A stretch of 56,000 bases of DNA from Adiantum capillus-veneris (Eukaryota; Streptophyta; Polypodiopsida; Polypodiales; Pteridaceae). The first letter of the stretch is position 1. The number at the start of each line of letters is the position of its first letter. Below are positions 1 to 10,778 of the stretch, piece by piece. The notes beneath the pieces are model-generated. The model was not told the DNA's origin. It made no database searches and worked only from the letters and a program-made list of their open reading frames with translations. The DNA is taken from positions 3,688,501 to 3,744,500 of the forward strand of contig CM043968.1 of NCBI GenBank assembly GCA_014529385.2. Direction: 5' to 3'. Position numbers and translations under genes: made by a program.

Positions 1-339
1 ACCCATGGAACCAAAACAAAACATTACATCTGTTCTTTTGGAATGAAGGCGTTAGATACATATCAGTTGGGGACTGAGGGTCCATCAAGGGGGAAAGAAA
101 AAAGGATAAGAACAAGATCAAAACCTAAGGGGGGTCAGGTGGAGAGGGAGCTGGCTTGGGAGTTCGAAACTCGTGAATGATGGCTTTACCACCACGGTAG
201 ATTGCTCATTTACCAGATAAGGATGTTGTAGCTCAAGAACAACTCGGGAACTAAGGATTATGAATCAAAATCTAAGCAGAAGTACAGCCGACAAATGACC
301 CGATTCATGCCAACCCGATTACAATGTAATGGGTCCTAT
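1..339. other. No gene recognised
   Basis: No frame here resembles a known protein and no repeat was seen. The stretch lies just downstream, on the minus strand, of the coiled-coil frame that stops at 340, so it could be the 3' part of the same unidentified element. Confidence 0.4.
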
Positions 340-905
340 TTATATGCCTTGGGAATTACTGTGGTAACTATCGTGGTAATTACTGACTGATCCACTGTTC
401 ATCTCACAAGAGCCGGTTCCCACCCAGTGAGACTGTCTCAGCCATCTACACTTGTTTACGAGCTTCATGCATCTTTTTGAGCTCGCTTGCTTTATGCTTG
501 AGTTGGTTGTCAATTCCTCGGCGATCCAAAGCTTTGTCCCCTTGAGGCGGTAGAATTGGCATAGCAGCCTTGTCTGTTCTTCTTTGTTTTTGAAAGTGAG
601 GATACATTGGCCAAGTGGTACATGCATATGCGTGTCATTGATCCAAGAGACAGTGTCGGGCTCGATGTCGATTGGTTGAGGAGTGTCATTAAGCTTGGTG
701 ATGGCTTCTTTGAGGGTGTCCTCCTTGGTGCACTGTGGTGAAGAGAGTCCTCCAATTTTGGTCTTGAGGGCAAGGGATTCTTGTAGCCGGCATTCTTGTA
801 AGGCTGCTTGGATTTCGTTGTCGATCTTCTTATACGCTGTCGCATTGGCTTCTTGTTGAGCCGCCTTGACAGTCTCATTGAGAGAAGCTTCAACTTCGTG
901 TTTTT
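340..905 (-). pseudogene. Unrecognised coiled-coil open frame, possibly a retroelement ORF1/gag piece
   Basis: One minus-strand frame is open from the edge of the (GA)n tract at about 905 down to the TAA at 340, roughly 188 codons. The first methionine-led part starts at 627, but the same frame continues upstream without a stop and even through the microsatellite as Leu-Ser repeats. The first 60 residues are rich in Glu, Lys, Ala and Gln with heptad-like spacing (for example EASLNETVKAAQQEANATAY), which suggests a coiled coil. A motif like KLWIAEEL follows, then a basic C-terminus. I do not recognise the family. Coiled coil plus basic tail is common in LINE ORF1 and gag proteins, so a mobile-element origin is my inference. 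No start codon can be fixed because the 5' side runs into the repeat. Confidence 0.35.
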
Positions 906-912
906 TTGCAAG

Positions 913-918
<6 letters not shown>

Positions 919-970
<52 letters not shown>
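919..970. repeat. (GA)26 microsatellite
   Basis: An uninterrupted GA dinucleotide run. The Arg-Glu and Leu-Ser repeat frames crossing it are artefacts of the repeat. It marks the 5' limit of the coiled-coil frame on the minus strand. Confidence 0.98.
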
Positions 971-974
<4 letters not shown>

Positions 975-1379
975 GCTGCTTTTTTTATCTGCATTAAGTG
1001 GGTGGCTGTCACGAGTCTGTGGCAACTAACTTTACTTGTTGATTTCTTTTTGGGGGAATTTTATTTGACTTGTTTTAAAGCACCCCTCTGGAAATGCCAA
1101 TGCCCGAGTTGCATGATGTGAGGCAGACAGTGAGAGTCTAGGCCGGATGGCCAATGAGCACTAAAGTTGGACAAATAGATTAAGGTTAGCCACGATGGGG
1201 CTACGAGTGTAAATCACCTGATAGCTGGCCAACATTGCATTTTTCGATGTGGTTCCAGTGGTGATTGATGATCAGATGACACGTGTGAGTGCCATGGAAG
1301 CATCTCCTAAAATTTAGGGAACTGCTATTTTGGACCTGAAAATGTGTTCGCGTCATTAGCTTTGGAATGACAAGGGGAA

Positions 1380-2465
1380 CATTTTATTGCTCTGCTACCA
1401 AGTCAACTGACGCACCAGTTAAGATATTTTTAGCCAAGTTGGCCAAAGTCGGAAACTGGGCAAGGTGTCACTCTGTGAGCAATTCTGCCACTCTGGGAGA
1501 GATGGGGCGAGTCTACAAGAGAAAAGGGGCGCCATTTTCAGCGGAAGGTGGATTGCAATAGGTGCAAGAGCTATGGAGTGCTTGCTTACCCTCTTATGTA
1601 CAGTGCGGTGCCAGGAGTGATGCCCTGCACGCTCTCTCTCTCGCCTACGAGCAGATATGTTATGCCCCTCAAGTGGGCTTCTCATTTGACCAATGTACAG
1701 TTGTGTGGGTTCATGCGTGATTGCCGAGGCAAGAGTCTCTTGCACAGATACTGGATTAGCTAGTGGCTAATCCCCCGCAGGTACAAGTGAATTCGGAGAG
1801 GTTTCACGTGAGAAATCTCGTCCGATTCAAAGGGCAAGTAGCCCTACAGGTGCGGGAGCTCGAGGACTTGCTATGGATGCGACCGGCACGTGAAACAGAG
1901 CCCGAAACAGGGACAGCCTGCTGTGTATTATTGCAGGTTTAGGGTTTCGGCCCTAAACGGTCCCTAATACCCCCAGGAGGTTTGAGGACGAGAGGGGACC
2001 GCTGTAGAGGTGATCTGGCGCATTTTCGGGGCAGAAAACAGAGAATTCAGTGTGGTGTAGATTCTTGCCAGGTTTTGCAAAATGTCCGTATGCGTCGGGA
2101 AAGTCATCTATTGTGCGGGGATATTGACTGTGAAGCGTCCTAGTATGGTTATGTTGCCAAAATCGGGCTAGAACAGATGGATTTCAGCCCGGATTGTGTG
2201 GGACAGCTTGTAGGAAATCACAGGTTTTATTCCCTCTGTTAAAGAATAAAGAAGTACCGAAAGGGGCGCCAACCTTTGGGGCCTACAGGTGTCACTGTCT
2301 GCTTGGGAGCATTCTAGCTTCTTGGCTGTGCTTTTGTTTTGAAGTGTAATTCCAGTCTCAGTTACAGGTTCCTCTTAAGTCATTGCTTTGTGTCGTAAAG
2401 TCAAGTGTTAAAGAATCGGGTGAAAGCTAACGTCTACCGCCCCACGGGCCGGTTTCAGTGGGTGG
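1380..2465. repeat. Diverged dispersed repeat, copy 1
   Basis: This stretch shares an ordered series of short blocks with 5480-6560 in the same orientation. Shared blocks include a Cys-Trp-free GC-rich start, 'gggcttctca', 'gtacagt-tgtgggtt', 'gattagct-ttgctaatcccc', 'tcacgtgagaaa', 'caggtttagggtttcg' and a final 'ccgccc...ggccggtt'. No protein is recognisable; the short open frames in it are not conserved between the copies. The pair could be old LTRs or copies of a non-coding element. Confidence 0.5.
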
Positions 2466-2603
2466 GCATTGAATAAAATGCTATGAACCTGCTAAAAATT
2501 GAGTAAAAGTTTACAAGTTGAAAACCATGCTTACAGAATCACAACCCAGGGGTCCTTGGATGGAGTCTCATGCATAGATGTAATGCTAACATAGGCTCCT
2601 TTA

Positions 2604-2625
2604 CGGAAAAGCATTTGCTTTTCCG
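2604..2625. repeat. Perfect 22-bp palindrome
   Basis: CGGAAAAGCA, TT, then TGCTTTTCCG pair perfectly. Partial copies of 'gaaaagcaact' follow immediately up to about 2660. No gene is attached, so a terminator role is not claimed. Confidence 0.7.
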
Positions 2626-2765
2626 AAAAGCAACTCGCTTTTTCAGAAAGCAACTGCATTTCCTCAAAGTTTCTTCTGGACCCATCTTTCAAGTGCTTGC
2701 CTCATCTCTTATGCACAATTCTAACTCAGTTTGGAATACCTCTTGACTATGGAATATTCCCTTTC

Positions 2766-2965
2766 CGATGCTCCCGTTACCCATCCTGTGACGCATCAGG
2801 AATACCCATCACCTTGTCCTTTCTCATTGAACTTATGGTACAATCTCCTTCGTGATGCTCTGTCACCCATCCCATGACGCATGTGAGATGTCCGTTTTGG
2901 ATGGTCGAATACTTCTTCTCGATGCTCTTTGTCACCCATTTGATGTGACTCATCAGAAATACCTG
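2766..2965. repeat. Degenerate tandem repeat, about three units of 65-85 bp
   Basis: The core 'gatgctc..gtcacccatcc.atgacgcat' recurs at about 2768, 2853 and 2920 with several mismatches. The minus-strand open frame of 61 codons across it is a by-product of the repeat. Confidence 0.65.
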
Positions 2966-3131
2966 TTCTTGCTGGCCTCACAGATATTCCTGTTCATCTC
3001 TCGTCGTTACTCTGAATGATGCACTATAAATATCTATACTTGGATGTCTTGAGCGAGAAAACCCTCTCACTTATAAATCCACTAATTCATTTAGAATTAT
3101 ATTTCCTTGAGATAAAGCTGATTTAGCAACG

Positions 3132-3692
3132 GATGTAGCATACAGGAAGATAAAGATAGCTCTTGAAAAGACTCAAGCTAACCAAAAGAAAACTGTTGAT
3201 GCTCACTGTAGTGAACTTGTATTTTTACTTGGTGATTGGGTACTTTTGTGCTTTGAAAAGATGAGGTCAAGGAAAAGGAAAGGCAAGGAACTTTTGTTTC
3301 CTAAGTTGAGCATGCGGTATTATGGAACTTCTCAGATTTCAAAATAGATTAGCGATGTGGCTTGCAGATTGAAGCTACTAGAAGGATGGAAGATACATAA
3401 TTCTTTTCATGTGAGCCTTATAAGGCCCTTTGCTGGTGATGTGCCAGTGAATATGGTTCTAGAGGAACAACATGAAGTCGAAGAATTGGATGAAATTCTT
3501 GTTCCTGAACAAATTATGGCACATAAAGAAAGGAAAGTCAGAGGGAAAGTTGCAAGACATTACTTGGTGAAATTCAAGAGCTGCTCACCAATGGATGCAA
3601 AATGGATAGCAGTGGTCGAACTGGTAGATTCACCTCAGTTACTGCAACTTTACCTTGAAGCTCCAATCCGAACCCATAGTGACTTGATGTAG
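3132..3692 (+). pseudogene. Ty3/gypsy integrase C-terminus with chromodomain-like tail (fragment)
   Basis: The frame from 3132 reads as the C-terminal end of a gypsy integrase. It contains the conserved patch GDWVLLCFEKM, then FPKLSMRYYG, the hinge GWKIHNSFHVSLIRPF, and a C-terminal block with EVEELDEILVPEQI and ARHYLVKFKSCSPMDAKWI. That last block resembles the chromodomain of plant chromoviruses (Y-L-V-K-F-...-W). A TAG at 3345-3347 interrupts the frame between YYG and the hinge, so only the part from 3357 is methionine-led. The RNase H and integrase core that should precede it are absent, so this is a truncated relic. Family assignment is confident; the precise lineage is not. Confidence 0.88.
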
Positions 3693-3733
3693 CTCTCTGG
3701 AGCAATGTTAGAGCATGGTTCATGATGCTTAAA

Positions 3734-4919
3734 TGTCAGGCGTAGCGGAAGTGTTTAAGGATTTAGCTCGGATCTAGTACTCCGCACAAACACAAGGGAC
3801 ACTTTACTCACTTGAATGAATTGAACTGAACTGAATGAAAGAGAGAGGCACAAGAGAGAGAGAAAAGAGACGACACCGAATGTCGGGTCCCAAACCCTCA
3901 AGGCCCCCTTGCTCTGTTGCCAGAGCAAGTACTTTCTTTATTTTTGCACAATGTTGATACAACGACTAAATGTTGAGATGTTGATGCTAATGGGTATTGA
4001 TGCTACCGATGTTGGGTACTACTGAGATATTGAAGGGTATGGCGTGGTACTGAGGTATTGATGGGCACTAAGGGGTGTTGAGGTACTGATGGGTCCTGTG
4101 TCGGCGAAGATAACGATGTTGATGAGGTACTAATGGGTTTTATGTCGACGACAACGAGGAGGTACTGAGGGGTTTTATGTCGATGACGACGACGAGGTAC
4201 TGATGGGTTCTATGTTGACGACGACGACGAGGTACTGATGGGTTTTATGTCGACGACGATGACGTCGACGACGAGGTAGTGAGGGGTTCTATGTTGATGA
4301 CGATGATGACAACAACGAGGTACTGCTGGGTTCTACGACGACGACGACGATGCTATGGCTGAATGCCGGAAATTGCTAGCGATGTCGATGGCTAGGGTCT
4401 CCGACCATGACGAGGCTAGGGGCTGAAAGCTATCGCCGAGGACACGACGGGCTGAAATCTGCTGGCTGTTCTGGCTGAAACCGCCAAGGAAGTTTTGAGG
4501 AAAACACTACTGAGAGAAACGCCAGGGGGCTGGTTGGTACTGCGGGCACTGCTTGGTGCTCAGGGGTGTTGCTGCCTCCTGTGTCCTCAGCCTTCTCCAA
4601 GTGCCCAATGGGCTGCCTATATAGGAGTCTTTTGCTGGGTCGAGCAAGCTCTAATTCAGCCCCACGGCCAAGGAATAAATTGGCTGAAAAATCACTTATT
4701 AATAAATCAAGTGCCAGGCTAAGAGGTGGTTCATGCGGCAATTTGCTTATATGCTGAAATGCTGTACTTGTGCAAGAGAGGGTATGCAACCACGACCGGC
4801 ATGGCATGCACGTCCTGCTAGAGGCTCACAAAGTGCCAGGCTAGGTCCTAAGCTAATGACTCATGCTAGATTGTAGCAGAAGCATGTCTTCGTAGCGCAA
4901 GTGAAGTGCACACGTGACA
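3734..4919 (-). mobile_element. Solo LTR, family S, minus orientation (1186 bp)
   Basis: On the minus strand this begins TGTCACGTG and ends with TGACA, a TG...CA pair inside short inverted ends. The reverse complement of 9656-10501 matches it from end to end: a start block around the CACGTG motif, 'gcctctagcaggacgtgcatgcc', 'gcctctcttgcac', the AATAAAGAAAGTACTTGCTCTGGCAACA area, and the final 'aacacttc.gct'. Flanks are TTAAA on the left and TCAAA on the right, a target duplication with one mismatch if genuine. No internal domain adjoins it, hence solo LTR. It is 340 bp longer than the plus copy mainly because of an expanded GAC-rich array at 4090-4350. Open frames inside it have no protein identity. 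Confidence 0.78.
4090..4350. repeat. GAC-rich minisatellite inside the solo LTR
   Basis: About five units of roughly 50 bp, each built on 'gaggtactgatgggttttat' plus 'gtcgacgacgac', with variable numbers of GAC/GAT triplets. The related LTR at 9656-10501 has only a short (GTC)n core at the matching place, so the array expanded after the copies separated. Confidence 0.8.
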
Positions 4920-5059
4920 TCAAAGGAGCAGTAAAGCAATTGCTATCTACTTTTCTCCATATAGAATTTGAGTACAGAAGTTTGTACTTGAGAGTACACT
5001 AAAAGACTTCTATGTTTGATATACATGTAGGTTGGTGGGATTTTTAATCATTTAAGTCT

Positions 5060-5104
5060 GCATGTGTTAGATTTGCATGTGTTAGATTTGCATGTGTTAG
5101 ATTT
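5060..5104. repeat. Three exact 15-bp tandem units
   Basis: GCATGTGTTAGATTT is repeated three times without mismatch. Confidence 0.95.
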
Positions 5105-5479
5105 CCAACATAGAGTATATGTGATATGAGTTGATGCAGCAAGTAGTATTGGCATGCATAGGTCGCTTGCAGTATTTCAAGGGGGGTATGTCACCAAGAT
5201 GTGTATTTTTCTTGTTGCCTTCTCTATATACTCAATATATATTTTTATTCATTTACTTTTGCTTGTTTTCCCCCGAAACCCTTGAAAGTTGCAAGTGGAC
5301 ATTGCATAGCCAGTGTGAAACAGCTGTAGCCAAATGGGTTTCTCACATGGGGAATCTAGGTCGTTCAGTCGGTGAGTGGTTGGGCCATTTAGCACTGAAT
5401 TTTGATGAGTATGGAAGCATGTATGCGCCCTAATATAATCTGGGCCATGCGACAAGTCACTGAACAACTTTTTAAGTTA

Positions 5480-6560
5480 GGAGGGATTAGGAAAGTGAAC
5501 GGTGAACCATAAGGGCATAAAGCACACTTGTCAGAAGGAACTAGTCATCATCTGCAAGTAAGGGGCGCAAGTAGGGGGCCAACTGAGGGGGGGCCGGGGC
5601 GCTCAAGAAGAGAAAGGGGCAGCTTTGGCTTAGTTGTGAGTGGATTTTCAGGTTTCAAGGTTTAGTGGAAAGCTTACCTCTCTCCTATCTCATGTAGCAC
5701 GATGATTCTGCTTGCGTGCATCTCTCCCTCCTTTACACATATGGTAATGCCCCACTAATTGGGCTTCTCAGATGATTATGTACAGTCTTGTGGGTTTTAT
5801 GCGCGTTTGCCAAGGCAAGAACCTTTTGAAAAGGAACCAGATTAGCTAATTGCTAATCCCCCACAGGTACGCACAGTTCCATCCCGAGAGATTGGGAAAT
5901 AGGAGAGTTTTCTCACGTGAAAATTCGTCCAAATCAAAGGGGAAGTGTCCCATTGCGTGTAGGAGCTCCTGAGACACTCATAGACGTGATTGCTCTGCTC
6001 AAAACGATTCAAAACAGAGAATTACAGCTCACTGCGTTTATTTTGAGGTTTAGGGTTTCGCACCAAAACTACAAGATAACATCCTGGAAGCCTCGAGGAA
6101 GCCTTGGGGTGGTTATACAGAAGTTTGGGCACTTGTATGTGACCAAAAGAGGAAATTACAGCATGATGACATTGACTCACAGCTCACCGAAAAGCTTCTA
6201 AAATGCAAGGGAAATCCGTTATGTACTTGTACTTTCGACCTACAGAGATTTCGGTGCGTTATGTTGCCAAAATTGAGTCAAAAACCTACAATCTCAGCCC
6301 CTTGACAGGTTTGGACAGCTTGGTGTGTCTTGTGTTCGGATCGTTTGTTTCTAGTTGAAGAAAGAAATACTTCAAGGGATGCCGGTCTTTGGGGCCTACA
6401 AGGTGTCTGTCTTCGTGTGTGCAACGGCAATCTAGTTGCTAGACGCATGTGTGTTCTCTTTCTTCTGAGTCCTCGGTGTGTAATTAACAAGGTATTTGAA
6501 GTTGTACCGCCCTTTATTGTGTATTGGCCGGTTGCAGACAATGAGGGGTAAGGGGCACAT
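5480..6560. repeat. Diverged dispersed repeat, copy 2
   Basis: Same-orientation partner of 1380-2465, sharing blocks such as 'gtacagtcttgtgggttttatgcg', 'aattgctaatcccccacagg', 'ctcacgtgaaaattcgtccaa', 'gaggtttagggtttcg' and 'accgccctttattgtg..ggccgg'. It has no convincing coding frame. If the two copies were old LTRs, the intervening DNA would hold the gypsy fragment at 3132-3692 and the inserted solo LTR, but I could not confirm primer or polypurine sites. Confidence 0.5.
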
Positions 6561-6843
6561 ATATATTGCCTAGACTCCTGCAAAATAGGGAAAGGCCGAA
6601 GAGTGGGACAAATGGACCAAAATAGGGCCAAAAACTCAAAAAATCGACTAAAATGCATATTAAGGGCCATTGTGGCCATACAACCATGCTATGCAACATA
6701 GGATGCAACCGTTTGGTCTTACGTATTCAACTTCTTGTAGATGTGAATCTTGTTCAAGCTAATGGAAGAGATTTGATGTCAAGATGTGTGTCACATGCAA
6801 TAAGGAAAATTTGATAAAATTGAGCTAATTTTAGATATTTTAA

Positions 6844-7097
6844 CGCTACTTTCCTCGAAATATAGCTGGGATTTTCCCTTTTCCTCTTGCTGTCAGCCGG
6901 CATTTTTGAATTTCAAAGTAGCACGATTGTAAGCTGAGATACACTTTTCTTGAACAGTGAATATTTTGTACGTTACTTTCCTCGAAATATAGCTGGGATT
7001 TTCCCTTTTCCTCTTGCTGTCAGCCGGCATTTTTGAATTTCAAAGTAGCACGATTGTAAGCTGAGATACACTTTTCTTGAATAGTGAATATTTGGTA
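6844..7097. repeat. Tandem duplication, 2 x 127 bp
   Basis: The unit starting 'acgctactttcctcgaaat' at 6844 recurs at 6971 with only a few differences and no spacer. The high identity marks it as recent compared with the decayed surroundings. Confidence 0.92.
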
Positions 7098-8450
7098 CGT
7101 GACTTCATTACATGTGGTGGAGGCGACATAATTGATTTGGCAAGTACTCCAGTCTAAATGATGCCTTATGCTAATGTTATTATATTGGTTTTGAGTCTCT
7201 TGGAGGATTGTAGCAACACATGCATGCATTAGTTGACTTTTGTACACAGAGAGGCCTCACAATGAACCTTGGAAAGACCATGGTCATGATCTTTCACACA
7301 TCAAGCCAAGGCAAGAGCTAGAGCCTAGGCTACATCCACTCTTGCACGCAGGCAGGTGGAGGTGGTTACTTCATATGTGTATGTAGGGGTTACTTTTCTG
7401 TAGTCACTACACGATTCACTATGGGATTAGCAAATAGGGCTAGGCATGCCTAGCCTCACACCGGTGGACATAGATAGAGCGACCATAGGTACTCATGATT
7501 GCACGTATGATACACAACAAACCTTTAGCACCTCATGTTATTGTTTGAGTGGAGTTTCTTGCACTATCCATGATGGTGGAGGCCCTATTTCAGACCATAT
7601 GCTTTCTAGACAGATTAAGAGAGAGGTAACATGACCAGGTGTTATTGACCGGTTACCATATAGAGCTTTCGAGCCTTGCAAACACTTGGCCGAGGCAAGG
7701 GATAGAGGATCTTGGTATGCTGAGGTCACATAGTGTGCAAGGTGCCCTAAGATGGCATTGAAATATGCTCTAGGCAACATCAAAAATCTGTGGCGCTAAG
7801 CGCCCCAGGATGTCTTGGAAATCTCACTAGTTCTCTAGGTAGAGCTTAAAATAGATGATCCATTTTACTTCAATATTTTGTAGGCTCATTTTCCATTGAT
7901 TTTTTTCTAGTTCTGACAGCAGGGAATAGAGGTGAACCACCTTCCACCATTCAATAATGGCAAAGATGCACCACAATTCACCTCTCGCATGGTGAGAGGA
8001 ACAAAGTCCCGAGATAGGATCTCTGGTAGCTATATATACAAGAGACGTGGATATCACTTAGGTAGCACCTTCCTTCGAAGATGCTATACTACAGAGAGTG
8101 CTTCATGAGCATTTCGGATGCTATGTGCAGAAGGTGCTTAAGACTTTTGAAAAAGGGAAAGCAAAGATGGTGGAGGCGCTACCTCAGAATCATCGAGAGT
8201 CGATTGGGGCTCCAACATAGCCCCAAAGGGATCTTGCAGTAAAAACCTCCCATCAGCACGAAGAAGACTCAACCTCTTTGCCTAATTACTTACCAAATTA
8301 CTCTGTCATGAAGAATCTGGACACGTCATTCCTGATGAAGATCTCCAGTTACATCCAGACGAGGCCGTAAATCAACCAAGGGAAGCAAGAGAGCACGACT
8401 TGGATCAAAGGAAGGGTCAACACAGAATCCCCGTGCATAAAGATTCCAAA
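7098..8450. other. Intergenic, nothing assignable
   Basis: Short open frames (7446-7634 plus, 7538-7783 minus, 7827-8057 minus) show no known motif and overlap one another. The right end runs into the gypsy fragment that begins near 8455. Confidence 0.4.
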
Positions 8451-8454
8451 GCTA

Positions 8455-9095
8455 TCTCCAATTACCCCTTGTAGAATTTGCCTATAATAACATTGTACAT
8501 TCCTCTACAAGAAAAGCTCCTTTTGAGGTTATTTATAGCAAACCACATCTTCCACCAATCCTTTTCACCAAGGATAATATATTTGTAGCTGATGAATTTG
8601 CTCAAGATTTAGATATCGCGTACACTCAAGTGAAGTGCGCTATCCTTAGATCTTAAGAAAAGCATAACAAAGCAGCATATAGATATCGTTGTTATCTCAA
8701 GCTAGTTGAAGGACAGTTTGTTCTTTTCAAGTTTGACAAAGCGAGACTTAAGAAACATACCATTAAAAAAGGGAAAGTTGTAAAATTTTCCAAAGAGATA
8801 TTATGGCCCGTTTAAGATCCCAGATCAGATAAAATGAGGCTACTTTTCGAGTGGATCTTCCACAAACTTGGAACATTCACATGAGTCTTCTACCTTTTAT
8901 TGGCGAACCTCCTGCAAAACTAGTAAATGAAGATCCCCTTAAGGTAGATGAAACAGGAGAAATACTTCTTTGAGTACATATTATACACCATCAGGAATGC
9001 CAACTAAAGTCTGGAACGACTCATCGTAAGTACTTAGAGAAGTCTGGAATTACTCCCCTATAGATGCTGAGTGGATGACAAAATGAAAATTGAAA
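8455..9095 (+). pseudogene. Ty3/gypsy integrase C-terminal half (heavily decayed)
   Basis: Across shifting frames one reads the end of a gypsy integrase. First comes LVEFAYNN with HSSTRKAPFEV, then the KPHLPP and DEFAQDLD region, then the linker YLKLVEGQF and LFKFDKARLKKHT. After these come an NIH-like hinge, a LPFIGEPPAKLVNEDP block, and a chromodomain-like end matching KYL.K..NYSPIDAEWM. There are several stops (for example the TAA after ILRS at about 8655) and frame changes. It is a different gypsy lineage from the fragment at 3132-3692, judging by the linker. No LTR of its own was found. Confidence 0.8.
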
Positions 9096-9655
9096 GATTT
9101 TCTAGACATCCTGCATAAGTATCATGAAACTCTAAAGTTGAGGACAATTGTTTAGAAGCCAAGAGGGATGTAATATTTTTAGCTAAGGCTACAAATGAAT
9201 AAAAAAAATGTTTGTGCCCACAAGACTAATTTATAAATTTATTGGTATCAATTAATAATTTAATAGACGAATCAATTTTCCGATGCAATGTGCCATCCAG
9301 AAATTTATTGGTGTTCGGATAGTATGATAAGTATAACAATAGCACGACGCAGTTCATAACACATTAGAACAAGCACATGAATAAGATGGTGTTTCTAGTT
9401 TGCTCAAAAAAGGCACTATTCAACATTCTTATTGTGGCGGCCCGAGAAAGTGGCCAGTCGGACACAATATAAATAAGTCTCGGTGGGAGCAGGCAGACAG
9501 AGTCGGGAGGGGCGTGGAAATAGCATAGATAAATATGCTTTGGATTGGCTAGGAATTCACATTTTGGCACTTGTTTTTAAATTAAGGGTTGAAAACCAGT
9601 AAAGACAAGTGGCCGGGCCAGTTTGAAACAAACCAAAGTTAATAACATTAAAGAA
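9096..9655. other. No gene; short repeats upstream of the solo LTR
   Basis: Nothing coding is recognised. The last 30 bases carry 'ccaaagttaataacatta', which also occurs twice just to the right of the solo LTR (near 10513 and 10540). The LTR therefore landed in a small pre-existing repeat. Confidence 0.5.
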
Positions 9656-10501
9656 TGTCACGTGCGCACTTCACTTGCGCTACGTGGACATGTTCTGCCA
9701 CAGTCTAGCATGATCCAATAGCTTAGGATCGAGCTTGGCACCTTTGTGAGCCTCTAGCAGGACGTGCATGCCCAAGCCGGTCACAGTTGCATAGCCTCTC
9801 TTGCACAGTACAACATTTTACCATGTAGGCATTTTGTGCCTCGTGAACCACCTCTTATTTTGGTCACTTAATTAATAAGTGATTTTCAGCCATTTTATGG
9901 AATCGTGAGGGCTGTCTTTTGCCTGCTCGACCCATCCCTTATCACCTATAAAGGAGAAGCCATGGGCGCTTGTAGAAGGCAGAGGACCCTTGAATGTGCC
10001 CAGCGTTTTCTCAGAAGGCCAGACCAGTGTTTTCAGCTTTGCAGTACCAGCGTTTTCAGCCCAAGACAACAACGTTTTCAGATTTGGAGCGTCTACAGAT
10101 TCCAGCCCTAGCCTCTTAGTGGTTTCAGATCCCTAACCATCGACCTCGCTAGCAGTTTGGCATTCAGTTGTAGACCCGTCGTCGTCGTCGTCGTCGTCGA
10201 CACCATCGTCGTCATCGTCATCGACAAGGAGCCAAAAGTACCCAGCATCGGTACCCATTAGCTTTAGCATCTCAACATTCAGTCATTGTATGAGCATTTG
10301 TGCAAGAATAAAGAAAGTACTTGCTCTGGCAACAAAGCAAGGGGGTCCTTGAGGGTTGGGACCTGACATCCTTGTGTCGTCTCTTTTCTCTCTCTTCCTT
10401 TCAGTTCGATTCAGTTCCTTCAAGTGAAGTAAGTGTCCCTTGTGTTTGTGTGGAGTACTAGATTTGAGCTAAATCCATAAACACTTCTGCTGCAGTTGAC
10501 A
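9656..10501 (+). mobile_element. Solo LTR, family S, plus orientation (846 bp) with perfect 5-bp target duplication
   Basis: It starts TGTCACGTG and ends TGACA, and is flanked on both sides by AAGAA (9651-9655 and 10502-10506). The 5-bp duplication, TG...CA ends and absence of internal domains show an LTR left after recombination between two LTRs of one element. An AATAAAG signal near 10308 followed by a GT-rich region is compatible with the LTR polyadenylation site. Part of its reverse complement is the copy at 3734-4919. The open frames at 9872-10111 are not conserved as proteins between the copies. Confidence 0.88.
10167..10232. repeat. (GTC)n-rich tract inside the solo LTR
   Basis: Around seven uninterrupted GTC triplets followed by interrupted GTC/ATC triplets. 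It is the short counterpart of the expanded array at 4090-4350. Confidence 0.85.
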
Positions 10502-10614
10502 AAGAAACAGGCCAAAGTTAATAACAATTTGAAATAAGCCAAAGTCAATAACATTAAAGAATTGAACACATAGCGTAGAGTATTGGGAAATGAGCATCGT
10601 TGGCAAATTATGAG

Positions 10615-10737
10615 CTCTCTCTCTCTCTCTCTCTCTCTCTCCAATGCCAAATGGTACAAAATAATCACACGTTATTGCATAAAGAAGGTAGCGGTACCAT
10701 TTTGTAGATACTCTCTCAACAGTTTATACACACGTAG

Positions 10738-10774
<37 letters not shown>
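10615..10774. repeat. Two (CT)n tracts separated by about 98 bp
   Basis: CT runs at about 10615-10641 and 10740-10774. Each is preceded by GAGCTCT and the spacer is unique. Confidence 0.92.

Positions 10775-10778
<4 letters not shown>

Noticed and set aside
906-1121. Plus-strand frame of Arg-Glu repeats
   Set aside because: It is translation of the (GA)n microsatellite followed by sequence with no motif.
2604-2625. Rho-independent-type terminator
   Set aside because: The window is plant nuclear DNA, no gene ends here, and the palindrome belongs to a short repeat.
4430-4807. 125-codon minus frame and two overlapping plus frames inside the solo LTR
   Set aside because: They lie in an LTR, are not kept in the second LTR copy, and show no known motif.
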